A DNA stretch of 64,000 nt from Bacillota bacterium (lineage in GTDB: Bacteria; Bacillota; Clostridia; Acetivibrionales; DSM-1351), in the NCBI GenBank assembly GCA_023398105.1, contig JAEWST010000162.1, positions 13,295-77,294 of the forward strand, written 5' to 3'. Below, in pieces: positions 27,287 through 36,439 of the stretch (position 1 is the first letter of the stretch; the number at the start of each line of letters is the position of its first letter). The position numbers were made by a program, and so were the translations under genes. A model generated the notes under the pieces. The model saw only the letters and a program-made list of their open reading frames with translations. It ran no database searches and was not told where the DNA came from.

Positions 27287-27893
27287 TGTCTGCATCCTCC
27301 TCTTCCTCTTGATACTGCTGTATAATGCCTTCAATTGCCTGTCCGTCAAATAGCAGGTTAACTGTAGGATATATTATAAATTTTGTATCCCCGTCCAAAT
27401 CTCCTATATCATCAATTATCTCTATAACCTGATATTTTCTAAGAGTAGCAATTGTTTTTCTCACTTCTGTAGGAGAAATCGACTTACTGTTCCACAAACG
27501 AAAAAGCTGTATCTTGTCATAAACCTCATTCAGAGTTGTGTATACATATATTGAATTGGAAGCTGTATTCATCTGCTCATCAAATATAAGCTTTAGCAAC
27601 AAAATAAATATAGTTGTCAGCCTGCTTAGCTTGTCACCCTGTAAATTCTGTGTTCGTATTAAAATAATCCCAAACTGCCTGTTTTCTACTAACTCAATAT
27701 CTGCAATTTTAAAATACTCCTTAAGAAAATCAAGATGCCTTTCACAGGTACGATACATTTTATTTGGAATATACCGTTCTGTCTTTTTGTCATATCTTCT
27801 TTCCAATATAAAGGTTTGGCTTTGCAGAGTCTTAACAGCCTCTGTCAGCTCATTTTTCTCTTCATCTAATAATTCATGGTAATATGGAAACAT
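27231..27893 (-). CDS. jetB: JetB/MksE-type kite subunit (DUF4194)
   Basis: A 220-aa protein of the size, position and winged-helix character of JetB/MksE (DUF4194), which bridges the kleisin and the SMC ATPase. A helix-turn-helix-like stretch (SPTEVRKTIATLRKYQVIEII) lies near residue 150, and the C-terminus is acidic. It begins three bases after jetA, with a GAGGAG site inside the end of jetA, and overlaps jetC by 56 bases. Confidence 0.78.
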   Translation of the reverse strand: MFPYYHELLDEEKNELTEAVKTLQSQTFILERRYDKKTERYIPNKMYRTCERHLDFLKEYFKIADIELVENRQFGIILIRTQNLQGDKLSRLTTIFILLLKLIFDEQMNTASNSIYVYTTLNEVYDKIQLFRLWNSKSISPTEVRKTIATLRKYQVIEIIDDIGDLDGDTKFIIYPTVNLLFDGQAIEGIIQQYQEEEEDADNEPISSTDEDVSEQLALH

Positions 27894-27895
27894 AT

Positions 27896-29296
27896 TTAAT
27901 CTCCTCTGTAATTTCTCTCAAATATAATATCAGGGTACGTGTATTTACCATTTGTAATGGTAGCCTTCTCACCTGGCACCACATGAAAGGGACTGCTTTT
28001 ACGAATACTATAGTCATAAGCTAAAATAAGCAATTCAAACTGTTCATCATTTTCAATTAAATGCTCTTTCGTAGAATATATCCCGTTGTCCATTTGGTTT
28101 AAAATAAACTGCTCAATTTGTGCTTTGCTGTATCGGTTTTTATTTCGATTAATTCTCAGGATTTCTTCCTTTGATAGCTCCTTTTCCACTTCCTCTTCAA
28201 CTTCAACAGTCTCTTCAAATACCTTGTGCTTTCCTCTCTTTTTATAGAAGGAATCAGCAGAAATAATAGTATTGTCATTTATACAAATTGTTGCTGCCAC
28301 CTGACTTATCATCTCATTATTGTTGTCATTTGACATCAGATTGAGCAGAGCAATCACATTTCCCTGCACACTATCATCATTACTTAATAAATACTCCAGA
28401 CGGCTAACAGTTGCCCTCACATATTTGCTATGCTCTGTATCAATATGGGCAATTCTATTCTCCATGTTAATAATTCCACGCTCAATTTCATAAATTATGT
28501 CCATAAATTCATTCTCAATGTCTTCTTGCTTCCTGCCTTCAGCCGTCATTTTCTGCTCTAATAAATGCAGTCTTCTTTCATCCTCTTGTATAAATCGAAG
28601 CAGCTTTTTTATATCATTTTTGTAAATGTAAAAGTTGTCACTGGTTTTTAATAGACTGTATTTTTTATTTATAATTGCTTCAACATACACATCAAGATGC
28701 TCCTGCAAAAGCTCCTCGTAATTATCCTTTTGCAATAAGGATTCAAAAAACTCATCCATATTGTGAAGCATGTCCTGCAAAGCTCTGTTCAGCCTTGTTG
28801 TATTGACCTTTGCTGTTTTCAACAGCTCAATTCCTGCCTTATTATCGTAATAAAAGGAATATATATTTGTATAAATATTCTGTATGTAAATATCTGTTTC
28901 GCTTGAATCAGGATTGCTCAATTTTCTAAAAACCTCTATGAAGGCTGAAGCATAGTCAGGTATTACAATATTGGTTTTAAAGGAACTGTAATCCTCTACC
29001 TTCTTCAGCCATGCAAAACGCAGTAGCCTATTTAAAACTCTAGTAGCCATTGGCTCTACATTAGCGTCAACATCCTTTAAGCTTTCAAAGTCCAGTTCCT
29101 CTTCATCTACAGTAATATCAATAATACGATCAGAAAAATGCTCTGAGATAAGCTGTATACAGGTTTCCTTTGTCAGAAAATAATCATTATATAAATATTC
29201 GTCGTATATTATCAAAAGAGCTTCTATATAAATAAACCTATTTTTAGAATGAAATAAGTGCCAAAATTGCTGTGATATTTTTAATATTTCTTTCAT
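27896..29296 (-). CDS. jetA: JetA/MksF-type kleisin subunit
   Basis: A 466-aa helical protein opening the three-gene unit, as the kleisin JetA/MksF does. It begins KEILKISQQFWHLFHSKNRFIYIEAL, has coiled-coil character around residues 210-290, and a lysine/glutamate-rich segment near 360. The C-terminus ends in a small beta-rich part. No enzymatic motif is present, as expected. The call rests on operon order and size more than on motifs. Upstream 29297-29722 is non-coding and contains a hairpin. Confidence 0.75.
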   Translation of the reverse strand: MKEILKISQQFWHLFHSKNRFIYIEALLIIYDEYLYNDYFLTKETCIQLISEHFSDRIIDITVDEEELDFESLKDVDANVEPMATRVLNRLLRFAWLKKVEDYSSFKTNIVIPDYASAFIEVFRKLSNPDSSETDIYIQNIYTNIYSFYYDNKAGIELLKTAKVNTTRLNRALQDMLHNMDEFFESLLQKDNYEELLQEHLDVYVEAIINKKYSLLKTSDNFYIYKNDIKKLLRFIQEDERRLHLLEQKMTAEGRKQEDIENEFMDIIYEIERGIINMENRIAHIDTEHSKYVRATVSRLEYLLSNDDSVQGNVIALLNLMSNDNNNEMISQVAATICINDNTIISADSFYKKRGKHKVFEETVEVEEEVEKELSKEEILRINRNKNRYSKAQIEQFILNQMDNGIYSTKEHLIENDEQFELLILAYDYSIRKSSPFHVVPGEKATITNGKYTYPDIIFERNYRGD

Positions 29297-29497
29297 TTAA
29301 TCAACAACCTGCCTTTCCACCAACTGTCATTATAACACTGTATTTATTTTTTTGAAAAATATTTTTTAAGAAAATATCCTTTATGTCTCTCTAGATATAC
29401 TGCCTAAACTAGATTTTAATAAGATTAAAGATATATTTTTAGGCAATAATACGCCTTTAGTAGCTTTAAACTTATTATTAATGCTGTCTTAAGTAAA

Positions 29498-29533
29498 TAA
29501 CCACCTGTAAAATTTACTACAGGTGGTTATTTT
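29498..29533. terminator. 12-bp hairpin in the intergenic region before the CIS-linked genes
   Basis: TAACCACCTGTA/TACAGGTGGTTA with an eight-base loop, followed by TTTTG on the plus strand and preceded by AAGTAAA, so it could stop transcripts from either side. No gene ends next to it, which suggests a deleted neighbour. The rest of 29297-29722 is AT-rich without coding signal. Confidence 0.45.
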
Positions 29534-29722
29534 GTCGTTTATAAGTATTATTTTCAAAAAAACATTGACGGTTATTTACTATTTTAGTATCTTATTATTA
29601 TATTACTGAACTTTCCCAGTAGAAAATTGTAGATTTGAAAAACTTTTAATGTCGAAGTTTGAGTATACAGTAATAGAACAAATATACTATTTAAAAAAAT
29701 CAAAAAGATATAGGATGGAAAA

Positions 29723-32608
29723 ATGAGAAAAAAAACTATAATATTCACATTGCTTATATCAATGTTATTTTTGACTTTCATCTGTTATTTTCAAAATAAG
29801 GATTTGATTTTAGATACATTTACTGATTACTCACCTACAAATGAAATGTTTTTAAAATCTCCCCTTAAAAACAGTATTAATTTTTCAGATATATCCTTTG
29901 CTACATCAGATACTCAGAAAAATATGTATGCCATTGACAATAATCATAACATGATTGTGAAAATTGATCCCAATGGTAATCTAGTATTTAAACTTGACAA
30001 GGATAGTATAATGCCTTATTTAAATGATAATGTTAATATTTCTACAAATCACAGTAAAGAAATTACTTACAATATTGTAGATTTTTCAGTAGACGAAAAT
30101 CAGAATGTATATGTTCTTATAGATTGCTTTAGTATTCATGGTCGTTATGTTCAGTACAGTCTATTATTATCCTATAAACCCTCTGGCAAGTTTAACAGAG
30201 AGGTATACTGCGAAAAATACGACGAGAAATCACAGCCAATCTCTGTTGGCAGAATTAAAGGACTTCAGGCAAGGAATGATTTTCTATATTTCTACATAAA
30301 AAATGCTGATGACAGCACTGCAAAAATCAAAAAATATAATTATAAGACATTCTCTTTTGAGAATTGTCATAGTGATATTAATGTCAACTATATAGTTGAC
30401 ATCATTGGAACAGATACTGATAGAAGATATATTTCTACGGCACAAGGTAATATTTTTTCAATGGATACTAATGGGAATTTTCAATTGTTATATCCCTCCG
30501 ACAAAGTAGAAAATCAACGTTATATTCCTTTCAATTTATACAAATATGATGATAATTTATTGTTTTGCGACAAGAATACAAATGATGTTATCAGCATAAA
30601 ACCTGATGGGCAAACAAAAACTCTTTATTCGTTAAATTCTTTACGAAAGTTCGATAATGACCAAGCATCTTTTTTTGATATAAGAAGCATAGGTGTAAAT
30701 TCTGAAGGAAATATCTTGGTTGCATCTTCTGAAACACCTAGTGGTTCCGATAAATCAATAAATACACTCACAATTATGACGCTTGACGGAAAGGTATTGC
30801 GAACACTTAACGAAGCCCAATATTCTTCAATTAACATATTCCTACATATGCTTATATTTATTTTTGCTTTATTAGTGCTTTTGTTGATACTCTACTTATT
30901 TCTAAAACTTGTAAAAAACGTCCTACGCAAAAAATTATGGCTAAAGCTGTTATCCATATTGCTACCTTTGATGATGCTGACACTAGCATTTTCTGGGATA
31001 CGAATTTATAATTCCCTCAATCACGATATACTTGAAAATGAAATGAATACAAAATTAAAGCTTATTGTTCATTCAGGTATTCAGCATCTTGATGTAGAAA
31101 AGTTTAATGCCATAACAAAAACCTCTGACTATATGAGTAATGAGTATAATGATTTATGGAATTATATTTATTTATCTATCGAAAATAATAGAAATGGAAA
31201 ACAAAATACAGCATCTGATTACACAAAATCCCAAGTAGACTCAAATGGAATAACCATTGCACTTTATAAATATGATTCAGGAAAACTATTTACTTGTATT
31301 GACTTTGGTAAAAACACTCTGCCCTTTACTCCTATAGCAGATAACAAGTATTTTATTCCTGAATATATAAAAGACACAAAAGTAGTAAATATATCTATAT
31401 ATAATGAAAAAAACAAAAAATTTGCTGTTACACCTATCTTTGATGAAACTGGTAAAACACTAGGCTTCTATCAGGCAAGCCTCAACATGGAAGGTATACG
31501 CTTCCAAACTGTACAGTTAATCAAGCAAATAATATATATCATGATTGTGGCAGTAATTATATTCACAATTTTGATGTACTTCTTGATAAGGAAACTTTTA
31601 AAGCCCCTGAAAGAGCTTGAGGAAGGTGCTATTAAGCTGGCAAATGAGGAATGGGATACAAAGTTGTCTGTTAGAACACAAGACGAGATAGGTAATTTAT
31701 GTTACACATTTAATGATATGACAGAGTTTATCAATAAATATAGAACTGCATCAGATAAATTTGTACCAAGTTTGTTTTTAAAAAATCTTGGACTTGATAA
31801 TATAACGGAAGTAGAGCTTAGCGGTATCAAAAAAGACGGTATGAGCATATTGTATTTAACTATTAGGTCTTTTCTTAACATGGAGGAAGCAAAGGTACCT
31901 CATGACAGTTTTGAATTAATTAACCAGCTACTTGGGATTATAGGACAAATAATTAGAAGGAATGATGGATTTGTTAGCCAAAGTTTTGGAGCAAATTTAT
32001 TAGCGGTTTTTCCTAAAAATGCATGTGATGCTCTAGCCAGTGCTATTGATATAAAAAAAGAAATCCTAAAGCTAAATATAGCTCGAAATGAACAAGGAAA
32101 AGGTTCAATAGAAATTGGTATCGGAATCCATAAAGGCTCCATAATGATGGGTATTATTGGTGACAGCGAAAGAATGGAAGCCTCTGTGGTATCCTATGTA
32201 GTAGACCAAGCAAATGAAATGAAAAAGCTATCACGTAGGCTTGGAGCCTCAATCCTTGTTAGTAAAAATGTTATCGAGGATATGGTTGAGCCTCAGCAAT
32301 ACAAAAACCGTTTTGTCGGTAAGTTCAATGTCGGTGAGAATTTAGAGGTTTATGACGTATTTGAAGGAGAAGAAAAATCTATAGAAAGATTAAAAGAGGA
32401 CACGAGAGAGCTATTTGACGAAGGAGTGTCACTTTACCTTACTGGTAAGTTTTATAATGCAAGAAGATGCTTTGTTGATGTAATAAAGCAAAACCGTGAT
32501 GATATTGCGGCAAAATTATATTTCTTTGAGTGCGACAAACTAAATGAAAAATACCCGTCCAATGAATTACCGAAAGAATGGGACGGAGTTTTAAAATTAT
32601 TTAGATAA
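29723..32608 (+). CDS. membrane sensor with beta-propeller-like domain, HAMP and degenerate class III cyclase domain
   Basis: A 961-aa protein. An N-terminal anchor (residues 6-23) is followed by ~340 residues of repeated strand motifs (MYAIDNNHNMIVKIDPNGN and similar) resembling an NHL/propeller domain. Further membrane segments lie near 371-396, 408-428 and 603-625, with an outside loop between the last two, then a HAMP (KPLKELEEGAIKLANEEW) and a nucleotidyl-cyclase fold from about 705. Both metal-binding aspartates look lost: the F-x-D-I-R-G-F position reads LTIRSF and the G-D-A-V-M position reads GANLL, so catalysis is doubtful. A TPR-like tail (residues 895-945) ends it. It heads a rightward group with the MORN and PAAR-like genes. 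Confidence 0.7.
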   Translation: MRKKTIIFTLLISMLFLTFICYFQNKDLILDTFTDYSPTNEMFLKSPLKNSINFSDISFATSDTQKNMYAIDNNHNMIVKIDPNGNLVFKLDKDSIMPYLNDNVNISTNHSKEITYNIVDFSVDENQNVYVLIDCFSIHGRYVQYSLLLSYKPSGKFNREVYCEKYDEKSQPISVGRIKGLQARNDFLYFYIKNADDSTAKIKKYNYKTFSFENCHSDINVNYIVDIIGTDTDRRYISTAQGNIFSMDTNGNFQLLYPSDKVENQRYIPFNLYKYDDNLLFCDKNTNDVISIKPDGQTKTLYSLNSLRKFDNDQASFFDIRSIGVNSEGNILVASSETPSGSDKSINTLTIMTLDGKVLRTLNEAQYSSINIFLHMLIFIFALLVLLLILYLFLKLVKNVLRKKLWLKLLSILLPLMMLTLAFSGIRIYNSLNHDILENEMNTKLKLIVHSGIQHLDVEKFNAITKTSDYMSNEYNDLWNYIYLSIENNRNGKQNTASDYTKSQVDSNGITIALYKYDSGKLFTCIDFGKNTLPFTPIADNKYFIPEYIKDTKVVNISIYNEKNKKFAVTPIFDETGKTLGFYQASLNMEGIRFQTVQLIKQIIYIMIVAVIIFTILMYFLIRKLLKPLKELEEGAIKLANEEWDTKLSVRTQDEIGNLCYTFNDMTEFINKYRTASDKFVPSLFLKNLGLDNITEVELSGIKKDGMSILYLTIRSFLNMEEAKVPHDSFELINQLLGIIGQIIRRNDGFVSQSFGANLLAVFPKNACDALASAIDIKKEILKLNIARNEQGKGSIEIGIGIHKGSIMMGIIGDSERMEASVVSYVVDQANEMKKLSRRLGASILVSKNVIEDMVEPQQYKNRFVGKFNVGENLEVYDVFEGEEKSIERLKEDTRELFDEGVSLYLTGKFYNARRCFVDVIKQNRDDIAAKLYFFECDKLNEKYPSNELPKEWDGVLKLFR

Positions 32609-32611
32609 ATA

Positions 32612-32739
32612 AATCAACTTTCGCACATAAAAAGTCTATCAGTGCAGGAGACTCATCAACTAATTCATGCAATTATTTCTAATCCAACTTTCCATTGATA
32701 AGTTTCCTACACCTATAATCTCAACTGCGAAAGTTGATT
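32612..32739. repeat. 128-bp long imperfect inverted repeat
   Basis: The ends are a perfect 14-bp inverted pair, AATCAACTTTCGCA and TGCGAAAGTTGATT. A second internal pair (GTGCAGGAGACTCATCAA with TTGATAAGTTTCCTACAC) has three mismatches. It fills the space between the cyclase-like gene and the MORN gene. A half copy of the right arm is at 62366-62433. It may be a MITE or a folded leader. Confidence 0.6.
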
Positions 32740-32775
32740 AAAAATTTTCACAGAATAAAATAAGGGGTAATTACT

Positions 32776-34356
32776 ATGCTGAAAAAAAACATACAAAAGT
32801 CTTTACCTAAAGTTAACACAAGTTCTGTACTTTTAAAGGGCTTATTGGAAATACCCAAAAAGCTTGTAAGCCTTCCTGTCAAGTTTATTAAAGCCATTCC
32901 AAAAACAGCAGGAAAACTGCTAATGGTAAATGAACCTACAATTAAAAACTATTTTAAGCTGGGCAGGCTTTATATACTTAAAAAACTTGTTCTGCTTGTA
33001 GTACTGCTTTTAGCATTAACCCTAGTAGCTGTTCCTTTTACCATTGACTTTTTGCAGAACCATGACTTTACAAAGGTTATTGTGGATGGTTCAACTTTAC
33101 ATAAGATTTTTGACGGTAAAGCAAGACTTGTTTCTAATTCTTCGAATAAAAATAAGAATACTATATATATGGGTGAATTTAAAAACGGCAAATATGAAGG
33201 TGTTGGCACAGAATACTATGCTTCTGGCGAAGTCAAATATACTGGGGGTTTTATAAACGGTAAATATGAGGGAAGCGGTATTTTCTATTTTGAAGATAAA
33301 GATGGTATATCCTATTATAAGCTTCATGAGGGTAATTTCAAAAACAACAGCTTAGACGGTAATGGTATTGAGTACTTCCATTCTGGTAAAATCAAATATG
33401 AGGGTGAATTTAAAAATAATAAGTATGAGGGCAAAGGTATAGATTATTTTGATTCAGGCAATATCAAATACGAGGGTGAGTTTAAAAATAACAAGTATGA
33501 GGGCAAAGGTACAGAATATTTTAGCTCAGGGAATATCAAATACGAGGGCGAGTTTAAAAACAGTAAATATCATGGAAATGGAAAGCTTTTTTATTCCGAT
33601 GGGAACCTTCAATATGAAGGGAGCTTTTATTTCGGTAGCTTTGACGGAATAGGTGTCAAATACTCAAATGGAGGATATATAGAATATGAAGGCGGATATA
33701 AAAAGGGCAATTTTTCAGGTGAAGGCACTGAATACACTATAGACGGAAATGTACTATACAAAGGGTGTTTTTCTGATAATAAATATAATGGAATTGGTAC
33801 TTTATATAACGAAAAGCTTGGAGATATATATAAGGGTTATTTTAAGGATGGTGAGCCATTTTATCAAGGATTTCTCGGACTCTCAGAATCAAAATTGAAA
33901 GAAATTGTTGGTGAACCTGATAAGCCTTCTAATGATATATCTGATACATCATCAGGTGCAATAATAAATGATATCCCAATTGACTCAATGCCTGCATCTA
34001 CGCCTTTACCCACGTCTACACCTACAGAAAAAGGCTCAACCCTAAGCTACGTAAAGTACGCAATGGAATTAGTAATGGAACCCTTATCCTCCTCTCAAGA
34101 AATTCCTGTGGTTCAGGTTGTGAGGATTTCAGGCAAAAACACCGTATTGGATATATCCTGCGGAATAAGCTTTAAAGCTTTCAAAGACCTCGCCAAGATA
34201 AAAGAAATGGATACTCCTGTATCTTACAAAGTTGATAATTTCACCATTGTAGGCTTCACAGAAAATGAATACATATATACGCTATACTTTAACAATGCAA
34301 CGGATTCCTTAGAATATATAGAAATTAAAACTGAAAACATCGAGGAAAGCAGTTAA
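32776..34356 (+). CDS. membrane-anchored MORN-repeat protein
   Basis: A 526-aa protein. A basic N-terminus precedes one transmembrane helix (VLLVVLLLALTLVAVPF, about residues 73-90). From about 130 to 370 there are roughly ten MORN-like repeats (pattern Y-x-G-x-F-K-N-x-K-Y-E-G-x-G-x-x-Y), several nearly identical. A Pro/Ser/Thr linker (about 405-425) leads to a C-terminal domain of ~100 residues I cannot name. MORN repeats usually scaffold proteins at membranes. AAGGGG precedes the ATG. It stands directly before the PAAR-like tip gene, so a role in anchoring the injection system is a reasonable guess. Confidence 0.7.
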   Translation: MLKKNIQKSLPKVNTSSVLLKGLLEIPKKLVSLPVKFIKAIPKTAGKLLMVNEPTIKNYFKLGRLYILKKLVLLVVLLLALTLVAVPFTIDFLQNHDFTKVIVDGSTLHKIFDGKARLVSNSSNKNKNTIYMGEFKNGKYEGVGTEYYASGEVKYTGGFINGKYEGSGIFYFEDKDGISYYKLHEGNFKNNSLDGNGIEYFHSGKIKYEGEFKNNKYEGKGIDYFDSGNIKYEGEFKNNKYEGKGTEYFSSGNIKYEGEFKNSKYHGNGKLFYSDGNLQYEGSFYFGSFDGIGVKYSNGGYIEYEGGYKKGNFSGEGTEYTIDGNVLYKGCFSDNKYNGIGTLYNEKLGDIYKGYFKDGEPFYQGFLGLSESKLKEIVGEPDKPSNDISDTSSGAIINDIPIDSMPASTPLPTSTPTEKGSTLSYVKYAMELVMEPLSSSQEIPVVQVVRISGKNTVLDISCGISFKAFKDLAKIKEMDTPVSYKVDNFTIVGFTENEYIYTLYFNNATDSLEYIEIKTENIEESS

Positions 34357-34384
34357 AAAAACAGATGAAGGAGGTACCAAGCCC

Positions 34385-34453
34385 ATGGGCAACAAAATTG
34401 CCCAATGCATTTTTGCAAAACACTGGGCATGGGTATTATTATGGGTTTATTAG
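34385..34453 (+). CDS. 22-codon leader reading frame overlapping the PAAR-like start
   Basis: The best ribosome site here (AAGGAGG at 34368-34374) serves this ATG, which reads MGNKIAQCIFAKHWAWVLLW and stops at 34451-34453, 12 bases inside the PAAR-like gene in another frame. The PAAR-like gene has no comparable site. The mRNA here can also fold (GCCCAATGC...CACTGGGC). It may be a coupling leader peptide or an artefact of a past frameshift. Confidence 0.35.
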   Translation: MGNKIAQCIFAKHWAWVLLWVY

Positions 34454-34827
34454 TTTGTGGTGGAGCACAGCTCCAATGCAGTTTCGGTGCAGCTCCGTGC
34501 TGTCTTATGGTGCTACCAAAAAGTAAGGTTACTAGTACTATGCCTGCTGCCAATATCATGGATAATGTTCCAATGGTAAATATACTCCCCTTTGGGATGT
34601 GTAGCTCATTGGCAAATCCAACAGTTGCCTCAGCAACGGCAGCTGCACTAGGTGTGTTAACCCCAATGCCATGTATTCCTGTAACTTCTGTGCCATGGAC
34701 ACCTGGCTCGCCTACAGTACTTTTAGGAAATTTTCCAGCTTTAAATAATAGTTCAAAGCTTATGTGTATGTGGGGCGGTATTATACAAATCAATTCACCT
34801 GGGCAGACAACAATTAATGTGCCGTAA
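34441..34827 (+). CDS. PAAR-like protein (DUF4280)
   Basis: A 128-aa protein starting MGLLVCGGAQLQCSFGAAP, with the spaced glycine/proline/cysteine motifs of the DUF4280 PAAR-like family: MVLP, ANIMDN, PFGMCSS, LTPMPCIPVT, NNSSKLMCMWGGIIQI. Such proteins cap the spike of contractile injection systems. I chose the ATG at 34441 because the family begins there; ATGs at 34405 and 34429 are also open. None has a strong ribosome site. It runs rightward and converges on the leftward baseplate operon, ending 22 bases before the last gene of that operon. Confidence 0.75.
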   Translation: MGLLVCGGAQLQCSFGAAPCCLMVLPKSKVTSTMPAANIMDNVPMVNILPFGMCSSLANPTVASATAAALGVLTPMPCIPVTSVPWTPGSPTVLLGNFPALNNSSKLMCMWGGIIQINSPGQTTINVP

Positions 34828-34849
34828 AATAAACGCTACATCAGTAATA

Positions 34850-36400
34850 CTATTTCCTAAACGCCCACCAACGTACATTTATCCCCTGCAGCTTATGCTT
34901 TTGCTGAGGTATGCTTACTCCAATTCTGAAGGTTCCCCTGTTTGGATATAGCACAACCCCAATCTCTGCTCCTACTAAATCAGGAGCATAATCGCTTTTT
35001 TCAAATACCATATTTGAGCCGTAAAATATTTCACTATCATTATTCAAAATCCCGCTCAGTGTGTCATTATAATTCAGCTCAAGACCTGTTCCAATGTATA
35101 CTGGCCCAATGCCAAGCTCATGGGATATTTCATTTTCAGTAAAATATCTGTTACCCACTTTATGAGCATTTTTAAAGTCAATATACTGAATTCCTGATGA
35201 ATTAGTCTTCGCTGATGTTGCTGCAGTTTGTGCAAGAAACTCCCTCACTTCACCCACAATAATTTCATCTTTTGAATTAGCAGCATTTTTATCATGTCTT
35301 TTGTCAAGAGCATCCATTACCCTCATCAGCGGAAGAGATACAGCATATTCATCCGTCCGTACCCGTTCAACAGCTTCTATAGAATAAGAGCTTTTGTATT
35401 TATAAATGCTAACCCTTGCAAGACATATCGCATTTCTCGTATTAGCCAGAAAATCGTCATAGCTGCGATTGGAATATTCCTTCAGAACTCTTTCCTTTAA
35501 TGAGCCCACTATTATTTTAGGTGAATTTACAAGCTGTACTTCTTTTATGTATTGCCTGTCTCCAATAGAAATCTTTATTTTTCCATCTTTAATTCGGATT
35601 TTGCCTGTCTTGCCATCTAAAGTTTCCTTAGTCCTTACAAGACATTTATAACTTTGCAGCCACTCCTTATTCCTTAAACCCTCCGAATACGATATCTTGA
35701 AGCCGTCCTTTTCTACAGGCTCAAACTCTTCACTCTCAATTTCATATTCCAACCTTACTGCATCAGAAAAATAGCCCTTTTCAACGGTAATAACAACTTC
35801 AAAAACATCGCCCGAATTAACAAATCGTGGCACAGTTTGCCATACCTTTAAACGCTGTGACTCCTTTACTGTTCTGGTTTCCTTAATATCTTCCACAACA
35901 CATAGAAGCTTTTTGTCCTCTATCAGACAAGATAATCCAGAGTCTGAAACATCAGGACTTTCATCTGATAGAAATATCTCACAGGAGTCCTTTACTAGAT
36001 TGTGTTCCTGCTTGTTTTCTAGAACAGAGTTTACTAAATCCTTTTCTTCCTCTTTATATTGAATACAAAGATACAGATCCCTCATAAACTCTTCATCCTC
36101 TAAGCCTTCTAATTTGTTCAGCTCAGCGTTTATTATGCCTTTATCCATAATTATGTTTTTTTCAAGCATAACCTCTCTGCCTGAACTATCAATTGCCATT
36201 CCTTTTTCAATAGAAATGGTTTTTTCATCAATTTTAATTACTTGAAGACCGCATACAATTCCTCCTCCGAAGAAAAGCCTGTTTAACAGCCTTCGTTTAT
36301 CATTAAAATATTTTTGTTCCATTTCGAAATCTCTCGTAGTCATTAGCTTTCCCTTAAAATACCTGTTCCGTTCAAAACTGTTGCTATTAATATCATCCAT
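34850..36400 (-). CDS. uncharacterised CIS-associated protein
   Basis: A 516-aa protein. The first ~100 residues include RNRYFKGKLMTTRDFEMEQKYF and LNRLFFGGGIVCGLQV, then SIEKGMAIDSSGREVML, a pattern I associate with proteins encoded beside baseplate genes of phage-tail-like systems. The middle part is strand-rich, and the C-terminus has GPVYIGTGLELNYNDTLSG and ends in a beta-type module. It could be a fibre or baseplate attachment protein, but I cannot show this. The ATG at 36400 is chosen (AGGAGG nine bases upstream). It is the last gene of the leftward CIS operon. Confidence 0.5.
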   Translation of the reverse strand: MDDINSNSFERNRYFKGKLMTTRDFEMEQKYFNDKRRLLNRLFFGGGIVCGLQVIKIDEKTISIEKGMAIDSSGREVMLEKNIIMDKGIINAELNKLEGLEDEEFMRDLYLCIQYKEEEKDLVNSVLENKQEHNLVKDSCEIFLSDESPDVSDSGLSCLIEDKKLLCVVEDIKETRTVKESQRLKVWQTVPRFVNSGDVFEVVITVEKGYFSDAVRLEYEIESEEFEPVEKDGFKISYSEGLRNKEWLQSYKCLVRTKETLDGKTGKIRIKDGKIKISIGDRQYIKEVQLVNSPKIIVGSLKERVLKEYSNRSYDDFLANTRNAICLARVSIYKYKSSYSIEAVERVRTDEYAVSLPLMRVMDALDKRHDKNAANSKDEIIVGEVREFLAQTAATSAKTNSSGIQYIDFKNAHKVGNRYFTENEISHELGIGPVYIGTGLELNYNDTLSGILNNDSEIFYGSNMVFEKSDYAPDLVGAEIGVVLYPNRGTFRIGVSIPQQKHKLQGINVRWWAFRK

Positions 36401-36439
36401 TGACATTTCCCTCCTATAAGTAAATACCACCCACATTGG

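Noticed and set aside
34353..34793. 146-codon leftward frame opposite the PAAR-like gene
   Set aside because: The rightward frame has the full DUF4280 pattern; the reverse frame has no homologous look.
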